A stretch of 43,077 nucleotides of DNA from Nostoc sp. CHAB 5834 (GCA_020829485.1 JAIVFU010000059.1:1-43077), one strand, 5' to 3'; positions 25,001 to 32,778 are shown, counted from the first letter of the stretch. Numbers and translations are program-made. Notes: generated by a model from the sequence alone, not told the origin.

Positions 25001-25562
25001 TGAAAATAGCGATATCAGCGCTAATTCTGCTAACTTCCGTGGGGGAAATGTGCGAATCAATGCTCAAGGTATCTTTGGTATACAGTTCCGAGATGTGGCA
25101 TCTGATAAAACAAGTGATATCACTGCAACAGGAGCAAGTTCTGAGTTAAGTGGTAATGTAGAAATCAACACACCTGATGTAGACCCTAACAGTGGCTTAG
25201 TCAACCTGCCAACAATACCAGTTGATACCCAAGTAGCACAGACTTGTCAAGCTGGTGGCAATTTAGCTAAAAGCAGTTTTACAATCACTGGACGCGGCGG
25301 CTTGCCACCTAATCCAGGTGAAGCTCTTAACGCTGACGCAGTGCAGGTAGACTTGGTGGCTCTCAATCCAAACGCTGATAACCCCAATCGCCCTTTTGTT
25401 CCCAGCAAAACAACTTCCCCCGCACCAGAACCAATCATAGAAGCTACTGGTTTGACTCTAAACCAAAAAGGGGAAGTCGTGCTAACAGCAAATCTTCCTA
25501 CCACTACGCCCCATAGTCCTTGGTTAAAGCCTGCATCTTGCAAAGCAATTCGTAATTCGTAA
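22011..25562 (+). CDS. Filamentous-haemagglutinin-type (TPS) exoprotein
   Basis: The product is 1183 residues from ATG 22011, chosen because GAGGGG lies about ten bases upstream; a TTG at 21990 is also open. A signal peptide (about residues 1-30, ending CAFADI) precedes the two-partner-secretion domain (about 30-230), with NLFLINPSGIIFGQGA as the typical NPxGI motif. A beta-helical repeat region of about 850 residues follows, built from GDLTIQTRQLSIRDGA and SVTASESIELIG units. Some units are near-identical in DNA (258-bp duplication at about 23571 and 23829). The C-terminal part has CQAGGNLAKSSFTITGRGGL, common in cyanobacterial FHA proteins. An outer-membrane TpsB transporter is expected, but none is in the window. 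The last residues AIRNS and the stop come from a TAATTCG heptamer repeat. Confidence 0.92.
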   Translation: MSKRSIGWGWLIGIAICGSSIWSTNCAFADIIPDGTLPNNSSVKLEGNNSIIEGGTQAGGNLFHSFRKFSVPTNGAALFNNAADIQNIISRVTGGSVSNIDGLIYANGTANLFLINPSGIIFGQGARLDIGGSFVGTTANAIAFGNQGFFSASNPESSSSLLTVNPSALLFNQIKTASIENNSVAPSGFNPSFEFIARGLRVLDGKSLLLVGGDINMDGGGLNAFGGRVELGGLAGAGTVGLNGDNNNLSLSFPARVERSDVSLSNGAEVNVRADDSGSIAINAQNLNMAAGERSLLLAGIDSGLGSVDSQAGDIEINVTEAINLSNESLIANTVRPRAVGKGGNINITTGSLSMTNGAQLQSRTRGQGDGGNINISARNTVSFDGVTSDGFTSGVTAWVEPQAVGNGGNINIIAGSFDVNNGAGLTTDSFGQGNAGSVNINARNTVFFQNGAKITTGTYGTGDAGDLTIQTRQLSIQNGSVVRGGTTSSGSSGSGGRLSVTASESIEIIDSILSNATNGTGSAKGITIQTGQLIVGDGALISTSTSGTGDAGDLTIQTRQLSVRDGSQISNGTFSGSSGLGGSLSVTASESIEIIDSILFNQTEGTGSAKGMTIQTGQLIVGDGALISTGTVGAGDAGDLTIQTRQLSVRDGAQISTGAFPGSSGLGGSLSVTASESIELIGSSPYTLAPSGLFTRTSGTKAAGDLTIQTRQLTIRDGAALSASTFGSGLGGNLSVTALESIELIGIGQLSGGGLYASTYGTGSAGNLTIQTQRLSIRDGAQVSAGTFPSSSGAGGSLSVAASESIELIGTSANGSSSGLYTQTEGTGSAGNLTVQTQQLSIRDGAVISAITSKSGLGGSLNVTASESIELIGGQLLGGGLFASTDANSTGDAGDLTVKTNNLLVRDGAEITVQSLGTGTAGNMTLNSRSIRLDNNALLSGNTQSAKVNPNREQATININSQDLIMSRNSNIRTNARGENVIGGNINIDTDFLIGSENSDISANSANFRGGNVRINAQGIFGIQFRDVASDKTSDITATGASSELSGNVEINTPDVDPNSGLVNLPTIPVDTQVAQTCQAGGNLAKSSFTITGRGGLPPNPGEALNADAVQVDLVALNPNADNPNRPFVPSKTTSPAPEPIIEATGLTLNQKGEVVLTANLPTTTPHSPWLKPASCKAIRNS

Positions 25563-25564
25563 TT
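25547..25564. repeat. AATTCG/TAATTCG repeat overlapping the FHA stop
   Basis: AATTCGTAATTCGTAATT covers the last codons (gca att cgt aat tcg) and the taa stop of the exoprotein gene. The same heptamer lies after the genes ending at 6807 and 39298. Confidence 0.7.
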
Positions 25565-25598
25565 TTAGAAAGTCATATTGCAATCTGGTTTTTTTTCA

Positions 25599-25777
25599 TC
25601 GGCTGACAATGCGATCGCATCGCCTGACAATTCGATTGTATCGGCTAACAATGCCATTGTATCGACTTACAATGCTATTGCATCAACTGACAATTCGATC
25701 GCATCGACTGACAATTCGATCGCATCGACTTACAATGCTATTGCATCAACTGACAATGCAATCGCATCGGCTTACAT
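25599..25777 (+). repeat. Array of 21-bp palindromic repeats, downstream of the FHA gene
   Basis: Eight full units (25599 to 25766, each 21 bp) plus a partial one, in the same orientation as the array at 21735-21854. Centres vary (GCGATCGC, TTCGATTG, TGCCATTG, TGCTATTG) but the ACAAT-NNN-ATTGT symmetry is mostly kept. The pair of arrays brackets the exoprotein gene at distances of about 156 nt (upstream) and 36 nt (downstream). Confidence 0.9.
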
Positions 25778-25858
25778 AATTTACAGTAGTTTTCATGTCT
25801 TTAGACCACATTCTTGATTCTTCTGTGCGCCTGGAGCGGCTTTGCGTGAGATAAAAAT

Positions 25859-26111
25859 CTGACTTTTCACGTTATGTGGAAAAGCCACAAAACACCCCCT
25901 AAGGGACTTCCAAATAAAAAAATATCCAATTAACTCCTGTGGGGTGGGCAACATGAGCGCCCAGTTTATATGGCGCTCATGTTGCCCACCCCACAATAGT
26001 GAATAATTTATTTCTTGGAGTTCCTAACCCCCAACTCGTCGCGGGAAGGGGGAAAATTCAAAGTCTCTCTCCTAAGAAAAGAGAGATTTTCCAGATACCG
26101 TGAAAAGTCAG
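25859..26111. mobile_element. TIR-bounded element, CTGACTTTTCACG ends
   Basis: CTGACTTTTCACG (25859-25871) is exactly inverted at 26099-26111 (CGTGAAAAGTCAG). The 253-bp span has no gene, but contains the 25938-25995 palindrome and a fragment resembling the TATAGCGG MITE interior (CCTAACCCCCAACTC, then AAAGTCTCTCTCC). It may be a MITE with nested insertions. Confidence 0.5.
25938..25995. repeat. Palindrome with 24-nt arms (TGTGGGGTGGGCAACATGAG...)
   Basis: The arms at 25938-25961 and 25972-25995 are perfect complements around a 10-nt spacer. The motif GGGCAACATGAGCGC also appears near 18844-18858. It can form a very stable hairpin between the 3' ends of the FHA and DUF928 genes and may stop transcription from either side. 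Confidence 0.75.
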
Positions 26112-26136
26112 GATAAAGATGTGATGACTGTTAACC

Positions 26137-26163
26137 GTCAACAGTCAACAGTCAACAGTCAAC
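26137..26163. repeat. GTCAACA heptanucleotide tandem repeat
   Basis: GTCAACA is repeated three times and followed by GTCAAC. It is a short tandem heptamer of the type common in filamentous cyanobacteria. It lies about 55 nt past the DUF928 stop. Confidence 0.75.
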
Positions 26164-26217
26164 GCTTAACGTTTATACGCGCATCAGCTTAAAATCATCC
26201 CACATTTATGCAACCCC

Positions 26218-26988
26218 CTAATTCTCAAGATTGCAGCACTCTACTTTTGGTTCAGTTGCAAAATCATTCAAACCCACAGCTTTTAATAGCGCCCTCCAAG
26301 AAGTATCCTGCGAATTGGTGCGACGCAATTCACTAGCAGCACTCAGCGCTTCATACCAAAGACCATTAGCCGCATAAAGATTTACTTGCTGGCTTAGTGT
26401 TGCTTTTTCCAATTGAGTTTTCAAAGCTGGTTTTAGTTGCTCCCGTTTTACATAGCCTTCAACATTAGCAATAATTTGGTTATCCTTCTGACAGTAGATG
26501 TTAAAATACCATCGGTATTGTTTGCCAATCTCTAAAGGTGCTGCTTTTGATGGCAAGCGAAGGTTTACTATTCCTGGTGTCCCCATTAAAGAAGTTTTGT
26601 AAGTAGTCTGATTTTGTGCTTCATCTTCTAGGACAAACTCTCCAGATGCAAATTCCGATGGATAAGGAACATAGAATACGAAACTAGGATGCTCTCTGAT
26701 TGTTGTGCCAAACACCAATTCTGAGTTTGAATAAACAGGCACTAAGGCTGTGAGCCGCTTTTGAGAAGATGTCACGAGCTTATTTATATCCTGACCACAG
26801 CCACGACTACCTGCTTCTCCTCGCTTACCTGGTTCCCCGATGTCTTTTGGTGGAGGTGGTGCTGCGAAAATCAATGATTGGTCTAATTGTTCATTGGGAT
26901 TTGCAGGCTGTGCCTGCACACCTATAGAGCTAAGAAATGTTAAACTAACGGCGAGGAAAATTTGAATCTTTTGCATAGAGAATTTCAT
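26218..26988 (-). CDS. Exported DUF928 protein, left operon
   Basis: The 256-residue protein has a signal peptide (residues 1-26, ending GVQAQP) and a proline and glycine-rich linker (PPPPKDIGEPGKRGEAGSRG), followed by the DUF928 domain. Family features visible are LTALVP, a FYVPYPSEFASGEFVL strand, GIVNLRLP, YRWYFNIYC and the C-terminal NLYAANGLWYEAL helix. The function of DUF928 is unknown; it is expected in the periplasm. AGGA lies about nine bases before the ATG. It is the last gene of the minus-strand operon (sigma, DUF1822, CHAT-CHASE2, DUF928), 26 nt after the CHAT-CHASE2 stop. A paralogue is at 35294. The C-terminus has an unpaired CC motif not seen in the paralogue. Confidence 0.9.
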   Translation of the reverse strand: MKFSMQKIQIFLAVSLTFLSSIGVQAQPANPNEQLDQSLIFAAPPPPKDIGEPGKRGEAGSRGCGQDINKLVTSSQKRLTALVPVYSNSELVFGTTIREHPSFVFYVPYPSEFASGEFVLEDEAQNQTTYKTSLMGTPGIVNLRLPSKAAPLEIGKQYRWYFNIYCQKDNQIIANVEGYVKREQLKPALKTQLEKATLSQQVNLYAANGLWYEALSAASELRRTNSQDTSWRALLKAVGLNDFATEPKVECCNLEN

Positions 26989-27014
26989 CTTTTTTATTCC
27001 TCAAGTTGTAAAAA

Positions 27015-29348
27015 TCAGTTGTCACTGCTTTGTTGTAAAAATAGGTAAATTGCCACAGTGCCGCCAGTAGCCACTAAAACCAAAGCTGACGGAACTAGGG
27101 GAACCCAAATCCCTTGGTAAAAGAGAATTAAGCAAAAAATGTATAAGACTCCAAGTACACCTCCTCCTGCCAATATTAAATATAGTCTTGAGCGATCGCA
27201 GCAAGCGATCGCCACTGCTCCAACTACGGCAAACGCACCTCCAACCACCGACCAACTCCAAACCCACAAAACTTCCCCCCAAACGGGCAAAACAGATATC
27301 AAAGGTCGCCCATCCATCACCGCACTCACCAGTTGACTCACCATTTGTGCTTGCAGAATCACCCCTGGTATTTCTTCGGAAAAACCTTGCCTAGTCATAT
27401 AGGGGGTAGGACTATAATCACGAAAGCTTTGGGCAATAGTACCAATGAGAACAATTCGGTCTTTGACTTGTTCAGGGTTGACTTTATCCCTAAGAACATC
27501 TGTGAGTGTGACTTTAGGTGCAATTTCTCCAGGAGAACCTTGGAAAGATCGGTAATTGAGCAATATTTGGTAGCCCCGTGTATCCGCTTGTTGATAGCCA
27601 CCCTTATGAGGCTGCAACCGCTTAAAAACAATCTTGCCTAACTGCAAATCCCCATCAGTGTATTTGGCAGAGATGCCTTTTGCCTGCAAGTAGTGGAATG
27701 CCAGTTGAGCATTAAGGGCGTAACGTGCAGTACAAGGGGAGGTTACGTTTGCTGGTTGCATTGCCAATAAATGACGACGCAGAACGCGGTCTGGATCTGG
27801 GACAATATCACTAAATCCTTGGCGTTCTAGCGGAACCCCCAAAGGAGGTGAAATTCCCGGACGGTCTTTTGTAAGTTCTTGAACTTTGCAAATTGCAAAA
27901 AGCTTGTCATCTGTTTTCAACCTAGTTGCCAAAGAAGCTTGTTTGCGTTGTGATGGCTGATCGTGATAAATATCTAAACCAATGGCTTTGGGTTGGAACT
28001 GTACAAGTTTTTCCAAAAGTCTGGCTAGTGCTAGCTCCGATAGCGACCCTCTTCTTTCCTTTTGTTCTGGTAACTGAAAATCTTCTTCGGTGACAGTGAC
28101 TATCAACAGGCGCGGATCTTGCTTTTCTTGGGGACGCGATCGCATTAATTGATCGTAAGCTTGTAACTCCCATGTTTGCAATGCTCCCATTTGCCGGACT
28201 CCTAGCACGCTGATGGTGAGCATCACGCTCATTAGCAATCCCCTGATCAGTAGGCCAATATTAGATTTAATCCGGGGCTTTGGCCAAGTCATCGGTATAG
28301 CAGCAGGATTTTCACAAATTACCGGCAGCCAACTTGCCCCAGGAAATTTGTCCTCTAATCCTTGCAGTTTTTCTCTAGCAGTGCGAACTGCAATATATAA
28401 AGATGCGCCTGAAGAAAAAGCTGCCAGAAAATGTTTTAAAAATGCTTGTGCCACAAGATCCGGCACAGGTTCCCGCATTACAATAATTTGGGGAATATGT
28501 AAATCTTGTAGTTCTCGCGCTAATCCCAATCCATCACAGGAGTTGAAAATCGCCAACTGTAACCCATTGGTGACGGCATTTCTCAGGGCATATTTCAGGT
28601 CTGCAATTGTTAAACTATCTTGGTCATTAATATAAATGCGACCAGTCTCACCCTCGCTTTTACTATGACCTGCGAAAAATAAAATGTTCCAAGGTTGGTT
28701 CCACAGATGATCGTTGATGCGATCGCGTTGAGGCTGTGTCAAAAAGGTTGTGGTAGCATTGGGCAATTTTTTTAGTAATTCGCAGTCTTTGTCTACATCA
28801 ATACCAGCTTTATCGCCTAAAATCGCCAATATGTTGATTTTGTGTCTGTAGGTAGATGTCTGCAATGCAGTTACTTGTTCTAACTCTGGAACGCTCAAAG
28901 CTACTTCGGCTTTGGTGTAGTCCAAATCGAGCAAATCCCATAGATGCCAAGGAAGTTTCTGTAGCTGCCCAGAAGCAGTGCGAATCAGCACTCGCACTTC
29001 CTCATTGGGCATTAAGTGTTTCAGCCATTTTTCCCGAATCCGCCAAAATGACTCTGAATTTAGCCAGTGATTTAAGTGCGATCGTAACTCACAAGCTTTG
29101 TTTTGACAGTCATCACGCCGTTGGGTAATAGAACCATCGTAAATAATTTTTTTAGCTTTGATGCGGCCATTTCCTAGACTACAATAAGTTAACCGCCACT
29201 CGTCAATTGCTTTAGCTATTTTTATATTCGGAGGTAAATAACCAGAGGTTTCTATGCTGGGACGCTTACCATCTTCTCCAATCTCCAGCGTTACTCGCAC
29301 CCCTAACTCCAAATCGCCATCTAGCTTTAGAACAACTAATTTTCCCAT
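27015..29348 (-). CDS. CHAT-CHASE2 transmembrane protein, left operon
   Basis: The product is 777 residues from ATG 29348; GGGGTG upstream and the identical MGKLVVLK start of the paralogue decide this start. Residues about 1-130 are a beta-rich N-terminal region, and about 130-355 a CHAT-type caspase-like domain with H228 (LFFAGHSKSE) and C271 (AIFNSCDGLG). A membrane helix lies near 365-390, the CHASE2 extracellular sensor domain spans 390-685 (WELQAYDQLMRSRP, KAIGLDIYHDQP, RIVLIGTIAQSFRD), and three C-terminal helices lie at about 690-775. The catalytic half should be cytoplasmic and the sensor outside. CHASE2 usually feeds kinases or cyclases; here the output appears to be proteolysis. The two genes beside it are DUF1822 (26 nt upstream) and DUF928. 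Confidence 0.9.
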   Translation of the reverse strand: MGKLVVLKLDGDLELGVRVTLEIGEDGKRPSIETSGYLPPNIKIAKAIDEWRLTYCSLGNGRIKAKKIIYDGSITQRRDDCQNKACELRSHLNHWLNSESFWRIREKWLKHLMPNEEVRVLIRTASGQLQKLPWHLWDLLDLDYTKAEVALSVPELEQVTALQTSTYRHKINILAILGDKAGIDVDKDCELLKKLPNATTTFLTQPQRDRINDHLWNQPWNILFFAGHSKSEGETGRIYINDQDSLTIADLKYALRNAVTNGLQLAIFNSCDGLGLARELQDLHIPQIIVMREPVPDLVAQAFLKHFLAAFSSGASLYIAVRTAREKLQGLEDKFPGASWLPVICENPAAIPMTWPKPRIKSNIGLLIRGLLMSVMLTISVLGVRQMGALQTWELQAYDQLMRSRPQEKQDPRLLIVTVTEEDFQLPEQKERRGSLSELALARLLEKLVQFQPKAIGLDIYHDQPSQRKQASLATRLKTDDKLFAICKVQELTKDRPGISPPLGVPLERQGFSDIVPDPDRVLRRHLLAMQPANVTSPCTARYALNAQLAFHYLQAKGISAKYTDGDLQLGKIVFKRLQPHKGGYQQADTRGYQILLNYRSFQGSPGEIAPKVTLTDVLRDKVNPEQVKDRIVLIGTIAQSFRDYSPTPYMTRQGFSEEIPGVILQAQMVSQLVSAVMDGRPLISVLPVWGEVLWVWSWSVVGGAFAVVGAVAIACCDRSRLYLILAGGGVLGVLYIFCLILFYQGIWVPLVPSALVLVATGGTVAIYLFLQQSSDN

Positions 29349-29374
29349 TTGCAGCACCCCTATTGTTTTTCGCT

Positions 29375-30346
29375 TCAGATGAGAAAACTTTCTATAACGC
29401 TAATATTTCCCAATACCAATTTAATACTAAAACGTTCTCCCACATCGCCACTAAACTGCAATTGAATATTTTTGTTAGTACTTCTAGTTTGCGCTTCCAT
29501 AATAGATTCTCCCTCTACTCCTTCAAAGTCAATTACCATCAGTTGGAGATTGGGTGGCAGATAAATTTCCCCCAATATAGGATGCACTTCTACGATGATG
29601 TCTATTTCCTGCTCATTCTCTTGAATAAAGCCAACAACTAGAATTACAGATTGGATTGTTCCTGTTTTTCCTAAATCAATCAGCTTACCCCTGCTAACAA
29701 AAGAACCATTAGCACTTCTCAAACTCCAATCTTGATTAGCTATTTGATAATCAAAGAGAGTTTCAATTTCTTGCCAACCGACCTCAAAAATATTTTCCAA
29801 CCATTGTTTCAAGTTAACTAAAGTCTTGTTGTCAGTGAGCGATTGAGAAGCTAGCTCTGCTTGCCTCACTTGAGTCAGTTCTTCTAAATACTCCAGGAGA
29901 TTGTCCAAAGGTTGCAATTGATTGATTGCTAACAAATCAGTTTGTACCTGCTTAACAAATCCCAGCAGCGTCGCTTCTCGAAATGATTTCCTTATCTCCA
30001 CAGCCACATAGCCAATTCGATTTGACTGTACTTCAGGCGGTACGTAAATAAATTGTGCATCTTCAAACACTGGGCGACATTCTAACGATCCCAAGTTTTT
30101 TAGCGACAAATCAGCTACATCCATAAGTGTCTGTTGTACAACGTTCCAACTATCGCTCTTGTCTAAGTCTGTCTCAAATCCCATGTATTGTAGATAAGAG
30201 TTGACAAAAGACACAGACAAAGTATTAAGATGAACTTGTTCAGCTTTTCTTTGCGTAGCTTGTTGCCTACATAACTCTTCTGCTCGATGCCTTCCATCTA
30301 GCGGTATAGGCCCTGTAAATGTTAAAGTATCTGCGATTTTATCCAT
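29375..30346 (-). CDS. DUF1822 family protein, left operon
   Basis: The 323-residue soluble protein belongs to the cyanobacterial DUF1822 family. Visible family features are QVHLNTLSVSFVNSYLQYMG, a conserved DKSDSWN segment, LGSLECRPV, YVPPEVQSNRIGYVAVEI, LLGF and the C-terminal IYLPPNLQLMV, QLQFSGDVGERFS motifs. No signal or membrane helix is present, so a cytoplasmic role is likely. Function is unknown. It lies 18 nt downstream of the sigma-like gene stop and 26 nt upstream of the CHAT-CHASE2 start, so it is part of one operon. The paralogue at 31635 is clearly related but only about half identical by eye. Confidence 0.9.
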   Translation of the reverse strand: MDKIADTLTFTGPIPLDGRHRAEELCRQQATQRKAEQVHLNTLSVSFVNSYLQYMGFETDLDKSDSWNVVQQTLMDVADLSLKNLGSLECRPVFEDAQFIYVPPEVQSNRIGYVAVEIRKSFREATLLGFVKQVQTDLLAINQLQPLDNLLEYLEELTQVRQAELASQSLTDNKTLVNLKQWLENIFEVGWQEIETLFDYQIANQDWSLRSANGSFVSRGKLIDLGKTGTIQSVILVVGFIQENEQEIDIIVEVHPILGEIYLPPNLQLMVIDFEGVEGESIMEAQTRSTNKNIQLQFSGDVGERFSIKLVLGNISVIESFLI

Positions 30347-30364
30347 ATTTTTTTGACCAAATGA

Positions 30365-31009
30365 TTAAATACATAAATATTCTTGGAGTTTATCAGTAAA
30401 TTTTTTCAAACATCGTTGGTAGAAACTATGTAGAGATGTGATTCCAATGCCCCATTCTGCCGAAATATCTTTCCAGGAAGTTCCAGAACATCTTCTTTTA
30501 GCTATAGCTTGAAAGTTTGCTTCTGGATGACCTTTGATGTGTTCTTTGGAAAAAATCAACTCTGGATCAGATTCTATACATTCGATTATTTGTTCAGATA
30601 AAGACATAGGTTGAGATTGATATGATGGGATATTTTCCAGATGAGATTCTTCGAGATTTATTTCATTTCCTTTGCCGATAACTTTAGGGATAGCTTCTGG
30701 GAAAAAGCGTTTACTCAATAGCATATTTAGCCAAGTTATAACTTCGCCGCGTTCTGGATCATACTTATTAATATTGTTATTTTGGCAAAGATAGAAAAAT
30801 AAATTTTGTACTGCCTCATCATAAATATCTTCATAAAGTAGTTGAAATTGGCCCTTATAAGGATGAATAAGTCTACCCGACTGCCAAATGGCATTCATCA
30901 GCCGTGTTAAAGCTACCCTCTGTTCTTTGGTTGCGTGTGGGTGTTGTTGGGCTTTGAGCGCTAATTCTTTAAGTTGTACATCTAGTTGTTTTCTCCAGTC
31001 GTTAGTCAT
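30365..31009 (-). CDS. Sigma-70-family-like factor heading the CHAT-CHASE2 operon
   Basis: The product is 214 residues from ATG 31009; GAGG six bases upstream decides it over an open frame reaching 31093. Residues about 40-100 resemble sigma region 2 (LYEDIYDEAVQNLFFYLCQN, KYDPERGEVITWLNMLLSKR). The C-terminal part resembles region 4 with a helix-turn-helix (TSWKDISAEWGIGITSLHSF YQRCLKK). Such short sigma-like proteins are often encoded beside DUF1822 and CHASE2 genes in cyanobacteria, from memory. The linker is long (LEESHLENIPSYQSQ) and no anti-sigma factor is visible. It is first in the operon and could drive both this operon and the divergent paralogous one starting at 31635 (inference). 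Confidence 0.8.
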   Translation of the reverse strand: MTNDWRKQLDVQLKELALKAQQHPHATKEQRVALTRLMNAIWQSGRLIHPYKGQFQLLYEDIYDEAVQNLFFYLCQNNNINKYDPERGEVITWLNMLLSKRFFPEAIPKVIGKGNEINLEESHLENIPSYQSQPMSLSEQIIECIESDPELIFSKEHIKGHPEANFQAIAKRRCSGTSWKDISAEWGIGITSLHSFYQRCLKKFTDKLQEYLCI

Positions 31010-31634
31010 AAAAGACCTCGAATTCAAACGTACCAACTTGCGAATTTGTATATATCTCATGCATTGATTGCGATTTTTACACAAACTAGCCACAATCGTT
31101 ACAAAACTTTTCGCTCAGACATATAATGACCTGGCGTTGCAATCCTCTTCCGCCGCAGGCATTAGAACTTCGATGGAACGCACTGAGGAAAGCAGAGATT
31201 GTATGAGTCACCCACAATACGGTTCGGATAAGCAACGTCTAGCTCGCAGGAGTACGCGGACTGACTCATAGCGGGCGTTGCTGCGAGGTATGAATTTGGA
31301 TGTAGAGACGTAAAATTTTACGTCTCTACAAGGATTTTCACCGGAATGCACAATCGTTTTCATACCGCAATCAGCAATGCCACTCATAGCGTTGCTATGC
31401 CATTGGGGCTGGCTCCCCTAAAAAAAGAGGGTAAAAACTGATCAAAGTCTTCCTTTTTAAGGGGGATTTTGAGGTATCTAAAAAGTTAGGAGGCTAAACG
31501 AGTAGTTTGAAAACACGCTCTACCCTTCAATCCTCAATTCTTTTTTTCCAAAAATTATTCTCTATTTTGTGGCATAAATTTAGTGAATGCGAGTGATACA
31601 TACATAGCAGCATTGATCATTTAAAGATTAATTT
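31010..31634. other. Divergent intergenic region between the paralogous operons
   Basis: The promoters of both operons should lie in this 625-nt region. It holds the 30-nt palindrome at 31301-31330, an imperfect CCCCTAAAAAAAGAGGG / CCTTTTTAAGGGGG repeat pair near 31416-31468, and repeat-derived GCCGCAGGCATT. No gene is supported; the 67-codon frame at 31068-31271 is antisense to the sigma frame start. No paired -35/-10 motif could be assigned with confidence. Confidence 0.5.
31301..31330. repeat. Perfect 30-nt palindrome TGTAGAGACGTAAAA...
   Basis: TGTAGAGACGTAAAA is followed directly by its complement TTTTACGTCTCTACA. It shares GTAGAGACGTA with the palindrome at 2127-2155, so the two are members of one family. 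It lies in the middle of the divergent promoter region. Confidence 0.75.
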
Positions 31635-32603
31635 ATGAATAACTACACCTATCAGCTTGACGATTCCGCTTTAACATTGCCGATTTCCCAATCAGCTCGC
31701 ATAACTGCCCAGCAATTTGCTAACCAGCAGCCAAATTCTGAAAAAGCAGAGCAAGTTCGGTTGAATACGCTGGCTGTGTGGGTAGTGAATGACTACTTAG
31801 AAATGATGGATATTCCTACTGACCTCCAAGCTAGTGACAGCTGGAACCCCATCATGCGCCTCTGTGGGAATGTAGCTGACTTAGAAGTGCCCTCAATTGG
31901 TCGTCTGGAGTGTCGCCCTGTCCATCTGCATCAGCAGATGTGTTCCATTCCTCCAGAAACCTGGGAAGAACGGGTGGGTTATTTAGTAGTTCAATTTGAT
32001 GAATCGCTCCAAGAAGCGAGGCTGCTTGGTTTTATCCCTAGTGTCGCAACTGAAACGCTGCCTTTAACGCAACTGCAACCATTGGAAGCGTTTATCGACC
32101 ACCTGGGTCAACTGCGCCAATACCCAGCTAGTCCACTGGTGAATTTAACTCAATGGTTTGCTGGTATATTTGAGACAGGTTGGCAGACTGTTGAATCGTT
32201 ATGGAACGTACCGGAACTTAGACCAACTTATGCCTTTCGCAGTATTGACACTGTGGAACTAAATGCCCTTAACCAAGCAGAATCAATTACTAAACGTGCA
32301 AAACTGATTGACTTGGGTATTCAAATTCTCAACCAACCCGTCATGTTGATTGTGGAAATCAGCCCAGAAAAGAATCAGCAAACTAGTATTCATCTGCAAT
32401 TGCACGCCACTGGGAATCAAATCTACTTGCCACCCGGAGTTCATCTTACCGTTTTAGATAGTTCGGGAACAGTATTTCTAAATGCTCAATCTAGGAAATT
32501 AGATAACTACATTCAGTTGCAGTTTCGTGGTGAACCTAGAGAAAAATTTAGCGTTAAGGTAGCTATAAATGATACTAGCATTACTGAACATTTTAGGATT
32601 TAA
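31635..32603 (+). CDS. DUF1822 family protein, right operon
   Basis: The 322-residue paralogue of the gene at 29375. It shares QVRLNTLAVWVVNDYLEMM, LQASDSWNP, IGRLECRPV, SIPPETWEERVGYLVVQF, ARLLGF, IYLPPGVHLTVLD and IQLQFRGEPREKFSVKV. It is probably cytoplasmic and of unknown function. It heads the plus-strand operon, with no sigma gene of its own. The ribosome-binding site is weak (AAAGATTAATTT before the ATG). The gap to the next gene start is 175 nt, longer than in the left operon, and contains a TTAATTAAAAATTAAAAATT stretch. Confidence 0.9.
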   Translation: MNNYTYQLDDSALTLPISQSARITAQQFANQQPNSEKAEQVRLNTLAVWVVNDYLEMMDIPTDLQASDSWNPIMRLCGNVADLEVPSIGRLECRPVHLHQQMCSIPPETWEERVGYLVVQFDESLQEARLLGFIPSVATETLPLTQLQPLEAFIDHLGQLRQYPASPLVNLTQWFAGIFETGWQTVESLWNVPELRPTYAFRSIDTVELNALNQAESITKRAKLIDLGIQILNQPVMLIVEISPEKNQQTSIHLQLHATGNQIYLPPGVHLTVLDSSGTVFLNAQSRKLDNYIQLQFRGEPREKFSVKVAINDTSITEHFRI

Positions 32604-32778
32604 AACATCTAGCTATCTTCCCTCTTTGTCGGTAACTTATTAAGTGGTAATTGGTTAATTAAAAATTAAAAATTCAAGCCGACTTTTGGGGTTTTGAAAA
32701 AAATCTTTAAATGCTTGTAGAGCTTGTTATAAGACATTAGAACAGGGCATGGTTTTGCACAGGGGGATAGCAACGGTC

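Larger units (their letters stand above)
25563..26217. other. 655-nt gap made almost entirely of repeats
   Basis: From left to right it holds the second 21-bp array (25599-25777), a 253-bp element bounded by CTGACTTTTCACG inverted repeats (25859-26111) with a large palindrome inside, and a GTCAACA heptamer array (26137-26163). It lies between convergent 3' ends. No coding sequence is supported; the 79-codon frame over the array is a repeat translation. Confidence 0.55.

Noticed and set aside
21735..25777. Consideration of the 21-bp arrays as CRISPR
   Set aside because: The units are directly adjacent with no unique spacers, and no cas gene is in the window.
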